Shown: in pieces, positions 61,427 to 64,000 of the stretch | Numbering within the stretch: the first letter of the stretch is position 1 | Layout of the letters: each line of letters starts with the position of its first letter | Origin: Stenotrophomonas sp. UBA2124 | GTDB taxonomy: Bacteria > Pseudomonadota > Gammaproteobacteria > Xanthomonadales > Xanthomonadaceae | DNA: 64,000 nucleotides | NCBI GenBank assembly: GCA_002329155.1 | Contig: DCXY01000030.1 | Span: forward strand, 7,167 to 71,166 | Reading direction: 5' to 3' | The notes under the pieces: generated by a model | Seen by the model: only the letters and a program-made list of their open reading frames with translations | Database searches by the model: none | Told to the model about the DNA's origin: nothing | Translations under genes and position numbers: made by a program

Positions 61427-62041
61427 ATGCTGTTCCCACCCTCACTGCCAGAAGCCGACATCCACTACCTCCCCGGCTGGTTGCCACAAGCGGAGGCGGA
61501 TGAGTTGTTGCAGGCGCTGCTGCTGGAGGTGCCGTGGGAAGTGCATCGCATCCGCATGTTCGGGCGCTGGGTGGATTCGCCGCGGCTGAGCTGCTGGATG
61601 GGCGATGCCGACGCGCATTACCGCTACTCCGGTGCTGATTTCGTGCCACAGCCGTGGCCCGCAGTGCTGCTGCCGCTGCGCGTGCGTCTGCAGCAGGCCT
61701 GCGGGGGCCGTTTCAACAGTGTGCTGGCCAACCGCTACCGCGATGGTCGCGACAGCATGGGGTGGCATAGCGACGATGAGCCGGAGCTGGGCGACAGGCC
61801 GCTGATCGCGTCGTTGAGTCTGGGCGAGGCGCGGCGTTTCCTGCTGCGTCGGCGAGAAGACCGTGCGCGGGTGGCTGAATACCTGCTCGGCGACGGTGAC
61901 CTGCTGGTGATGTCAGGCCACAGCCAGCGCGACTATCAGCATGCGCTGGCCAAGACCGCCCGCCCCACGGGGGAGCGGATCAACCTTACTTTCCGCTGGG
62001 TGTCAGCGGCGGGTGCGCGGCAGCATCCTGCTGGCCGCTGA
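61427..62041 (+). CDS. alkB: AlkB-family 2-oxoglutarate/Fe(II) dioxygenase
   Basis: A 204-residue dioxygenase that removes alkyl lesions such as 1-methyladenine from nucleic acids, of the AlkB/ALKBH2-like group. Iron ligands are His114, Asp116 (MGWHSDDEPELG) and His172 (YQHALAK). The 2-oxoglutarate arginines are in RPTGERINLTFRW, and the substrate loop has the NSVLANRYRDGRDSMGWH consensus. Its 3' end overlaps the convergent lipoprotein gene by 56 bp, so both C termini are encoded by the same DNA on opposite strands. Confidence 0.92.
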   Translation: MLFPPSLPEADIHYLPGWLPQAEADELLQALLLEVPWEVHRIRMFGRWVDSPRLSCWMGDADAHYRYSGADFVPQPWPAVLLPLRVRLQQACGGRFNSVLANRYRDGRDSMGWHSDDEPELGDRPLIASLSLGEARRFLLRRREDRARVAEYLLGDGDLLVMSGHSQRDYQHALAKTARPTGERINLTFRWVSAAGARQHPAGR

Positions 62042-62642
62042 GCAGGGTCCAGCCCACCAGTTCGGTGGTGGCCTTGGCCAGGGCGGCGTCGAAGGCGTGG
62101 GCGACGCTGGGAATATCCGTGCCGCTGGCCGGTTCGACGAAGACGAAGGTGCGTGCGGCGACCACGCGCTGGTCCAGACTGTGGATCAGCTTGGCATTCA
62201 ACTCGATGGTGGCCGCGGGCATGTCGCCGCCACGGTAGTCGGCCTCGAAACGGCGCAGGTCGGTGGTCAGCTTGTAGTCGGAGCGGATGCCGGTGGCGAT
62301 GCGCGCCACGGCGTTGATCCGGCCCGAATCCTCGAAGCCACGCAGCAGGGTGTCTTCCAGCAGGTCGGTGGAAGGCTGCGACCAGGTGGCGCCACGGTAG
62401 ACCTCCAGCTGGCCCGGGGTGGGCCGTACGTTGATGCGGGGGCTGTCCACCAGGCGCGCGGCGCTGGGCTTGGCAATGGCCAGCTGCCAGTCAACCTGGG
62501 GCCAGGTGGGGTCGGCGGTGACGCGTACCTGTGGGGCGTAGATGGTTGTGGCCTGGCGGTCGCCGCCGGCGAGCACCGAGCAGCCGGACAGGGCCAGCAG
62601 GCAGAGCGGGGCGAGTAGCAGGGTAGTCAGCGGGCGCTTCAT
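61986..62642 (-). CDS. ABC-type transport auxiliary lipoprotein (PqiC/DUF330-like)
   Basis: A 218-residue lipoprotein with lipobox LSGCSVL. The ABC-trans-aux fold follows, including VDWQLAIAKPSAARLVDSPR and RVVAARTFVFVEP. Such proteins complete MCE-type (Mla/Pqi) lipid transporters at the outer membrane. It overlaps the mlaD-like gene by 4 bp and converges with alkB (56-bp overlap). Part of an operon with the ATPase upstream. Confidence 0.87.
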   Translation of the reverse strand: MKRPLTTLLLAPLCLLALSGCSVLAGGDRQATTIYAPQVRVTADPTWPQVDWQLAIAKPSAARLVDSPRINVRPTPGQLEVYRGATWSQPSTDLLEDTLLRGFEDSGRINAVARIATGIRSDYKLTTDLRRFEADYRGGDMPAATIELNAKLIHSLDQRVVAARTFVFVEPASGTDIPSVAHAFDAALAKATTELVGWTLLSGQQDAAAHPPLTPSGK

Positions 62643-63565
62643 TTGGGTTCAAACTCCTTCGGCGCGTCGCGGCCGAGCAGGTAGCGTGCGGGGTTGTTCT
62701 CCAGCCGGTCGCTGACCCGGCGCAGGTCGCGGATCAGCCCGCGCAGCTCGGTGAGCGTGGGGCCAAGCTGGGCCAGCCCGTCATTGGCGAAGCTGTTGAT
62801 GGCGGCACGGTTCTCGCCAAGGATGGCGTTGGCGTTGCCAGCGGCCGAATCCAGGTTGCTGAGGCTGGAATCGAGCTTGTCCAGTGTGGCGGGCAGCTCG
62901 CGCAGCACGTTCTTGTCCAGGTTGGCGATGGCGCCGTTGGCGGTGGTCAGGGTGCTGTTGAGGTTGCGCGCGGCATCGCGCGCCTCGATCAGCAGCGCCT
63001 GGGTGCCTTCCTCGCGGTTGGCCAGGCCGCCGCTGATGGTTTCCAGGTTGGCCAGCGTGGCCGAAATCTTGGCGACGTTGTCGTCGCTGAGCAGCTCGTC
63101 CATGCGCTCGACCACGCGGTTGGCCACGTCGGTGATGTTCTGCAGCGCCGAGGGCGTGGTGGCGATGGTGGGAATGGGCTCCTTGCTCGCCACCGACAGC
63201 GCCTGTGCCTGTGGGCTGCCACCGCTGAGCTGGATGATGGACGGGCCGGTCAGGCTGGTGATGGCCAGCTTGGCGCGGGTGTCGGTCTTGACCGGGGTGG
63301 TGGAGTTCAGGCGCAGCTTGGCGATGACCTTGCGCGGGTCATCCGGGGCGAGGGTCAGCTCGGTGATGGAGCCAACCGCGATGCCGTTGTACTGCACGGG
63401 GCTGCCAACCGACAGGCCGGTGACGGCTTCATCGAATACCACCCGGTATTCCTGCCAGGTACGGTCGGAGGAGTACTTGGCAGCCCATAGGCCGAAGGCC
63501 AGCAGGGCCACCCCGACAATCAGGGTGAAGGCGCCTATCAGGACGTAGTGGGCTTTGGTTTCCAT
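62639..63565 (-). CDS. MlaD-family MCE-domain substrate-binding protein
   Basis: A 308-residue periplasmic protein anchored by one N-terminal helix (LIGAFTLIVGVALLAFGLW). An MCE domain at about 40–120 (YRVVFDEAVTGLSVGSPVQY, GIAVGSITEL) is followed by a long helical tail with heptad-like DKLDSSLSNLDSAAG. MCE proteins form hexameric lipid-carrying rings between ABC transporters and the outer membrane. The longer tail than E. coli MlaD resembles other single-MCE proteins. It lies 113 bp downstream of the ATPase gene. Confidence 0.88.
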   Translation of the reverse strand: METKAHYVLIGAFTLIVGVALLAFGLWAAKYSSDRTWQEYRVVFDEAVTGLSVGSPVQYNGIAVGSITELTLAPDDPRKVIAKLRLNSTTPVKTDTRAKLAITSLTGPSIIQLSGGSPQAQALSVASKEPIPTIATTPSALQNITDVANRVVERMDELLSDDNVAKISATLANLETISGGLANREEGTQALLIEARDAARNLNSTLTTANGAIANLDKNVLRELPATLDKLDSSLSNLDSAAGNANAILGENRAAINSFANDGLAQLGPTLTELRGLIRDLRRVSDRLENNPARYLLGRDAPKEFEPK

Positions 63566-63678
63566 GGCTCAATCGACGGCTGGGAACGGGGAGGGGACAA
63601 CCGGCACCGGTGCTGCTGGTGTTGTTCCAATCTGCGCAGGCGCGCGGGAATGCGGGGTGAAAACGGGAAGGCGGCAAC

Positions 63679-64000
63679 TCATGGTAGTTCCCCATGCATG
63701 GCCCTGGCACGCTCGTCGGCCAGCTGTGCGCCGCGGGCGCGGGGGCCGTGGAAATACTCGCGTATCCACGGGTGGTCCAGTTTCTCGATTTCGGGCAGCG
63801 GGGCGGTTGCGATCACCTTGCGGTCGGCCAGTACCGCTACCCGGTCGCAGATGGCGTAGAGCGTGTCCAGATCGTGGGTGATCAGGAATACGGTCAGGCC
63901 CAGTGCCTCCTGCAGGGTCTTGAGCAGGTTGTCGAAGGCGGCGGCGCCGATCGGGTCCAGGCCGGCGGTGGGTTCGTCCAGGAACAGCAGCGGCGGGTCC
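63679..64000 (-). CDS. MlaF-type ABC transporter ATPase, C-terminal part (runs off right edge)
   Basis: Minus-strand reading from the edge gives 106 codons. They include Walker B with the catalytic Glu LLFLDEPTAGLDPIGAAAF, H-loop LITHDLDTLYAI and a C-terminal extension LDHPWIREYFHGPRAR, ending at the TGA at 63679–63681. The tail WIREYFHGPR is typical of MCE-operon ATPases (MlaF/Ttg2A). The N-terminal Walker A lies outside. The permease MlaE is expected further right. Confidence 0.9.
   Translation of the reverse strand, partial: DPPLLFLDEPTAGLDPIGAAAFDNLLKTLQEALGLTVFLITHDLDTLYAICDRVAVLADRKVIATAPLPEIEKLDHPWIREYFHGPRARGAQLADERARAMHGELP

Overview
The window is a GC-rich chromosomal segment of a gammaproteobacterium of the family Xanthomonadaceae, most likely Stenotrophomonas or a close relative. 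The pointers are: the xanthomonad gene order metB – LPS biosynthesis genes – etfAB – rmlBACD – xanBA – succinyl-CoA:ketoacid CoA transferase; seven copies of a 29-bp GTAG-headed palindromic REP of the type known from S. maltophilia (SMAG); an SMF-1-like fimbrial operon; and ordinary xanthomonad housekeeping genes. No rRNA, tRNA, CRISPR or prophage was seen.

Bases 1–12500 carry fabAB (unsaturated fatty acid synthesis, minus strand), dinB, gph, a siderophore receptor with an overlapping siderophore esterase, and a vitamin B12 salvage region: btuB under a cobalamin riboswitch on the minus strand, divergent from cobT-cobC-cobS. A palindromic repeat cluster, a TfoX-C protein and the free methionine-(R)-sulfoxide reductase follow. 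Bases 12500–21200 hold a TMEM175-like membrane protein and a five-gene chaperone–usher operon on the minus strand (pilin, chaperone, usher, adhesin, second chaperone). This operon is preceded by about 1.15 kb without a gene, then a phasin and queD. Bases 21290–25700 are an iron-controlled unit: a Fur-like palindrome, a DUF4198 protein, a six-loop EF-hand protein and a TonB-dependent receptor that is cut by one in-frame TGA.

Bases 25700–35960 are mostly housekeeping: rhlE, tyrosine catabolism (fumarylacetoacetate hydrolase and maiA), a cluster of SMAG repeats in a 155-bp tandem, pilU, a DUF4398/OmpA-like pair, a DUF465 protein, and the cystathionine beta-synthase and metB pair. Bases 35961–50370 are the variable LPS O-antigen locus. 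The plus-strand half encodes an ABC exporter (wzm, and wzt with its C-terminal polymer-binding domain) followed by a 1335-residue protein. That protein joins a methyltransferase, a coiled coil of about 300 residues and two glycosyltransferases. The middle (42175–44870) is a nest of three broken IS3-family elements. The minus-strand half makes a dTDP-3-acetamido-3,6-dideoxyhexose (aminotransferase plus a WxcM-type fusion) and attaches it through a GtrA/GtrB/GT-C membrane cassette. Base composition drops sharply from about 65% to about 50% GC inside gtrB, which points to a mosaic origin.

Bases 50515–64000 return to conserved sequence: two related small lipoproteins, etfA-etfB, rmlBACD (dTDP-L-rhamnose), xanA-xanB (sugar nucleotides), scoAB (lpsIJ), alkB and part of an Mla-type ABC lipid transport operon that runs off the right edge. 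The likely joint product of the LPS genes is a rhamnose-containing polymer, exported by Wzm/Wzt and decorated with Fuc3NAc-like branches. The MTase–coiled-coil–GT protein is the best candidate here for an unusual chain-length-controlled polymerase.
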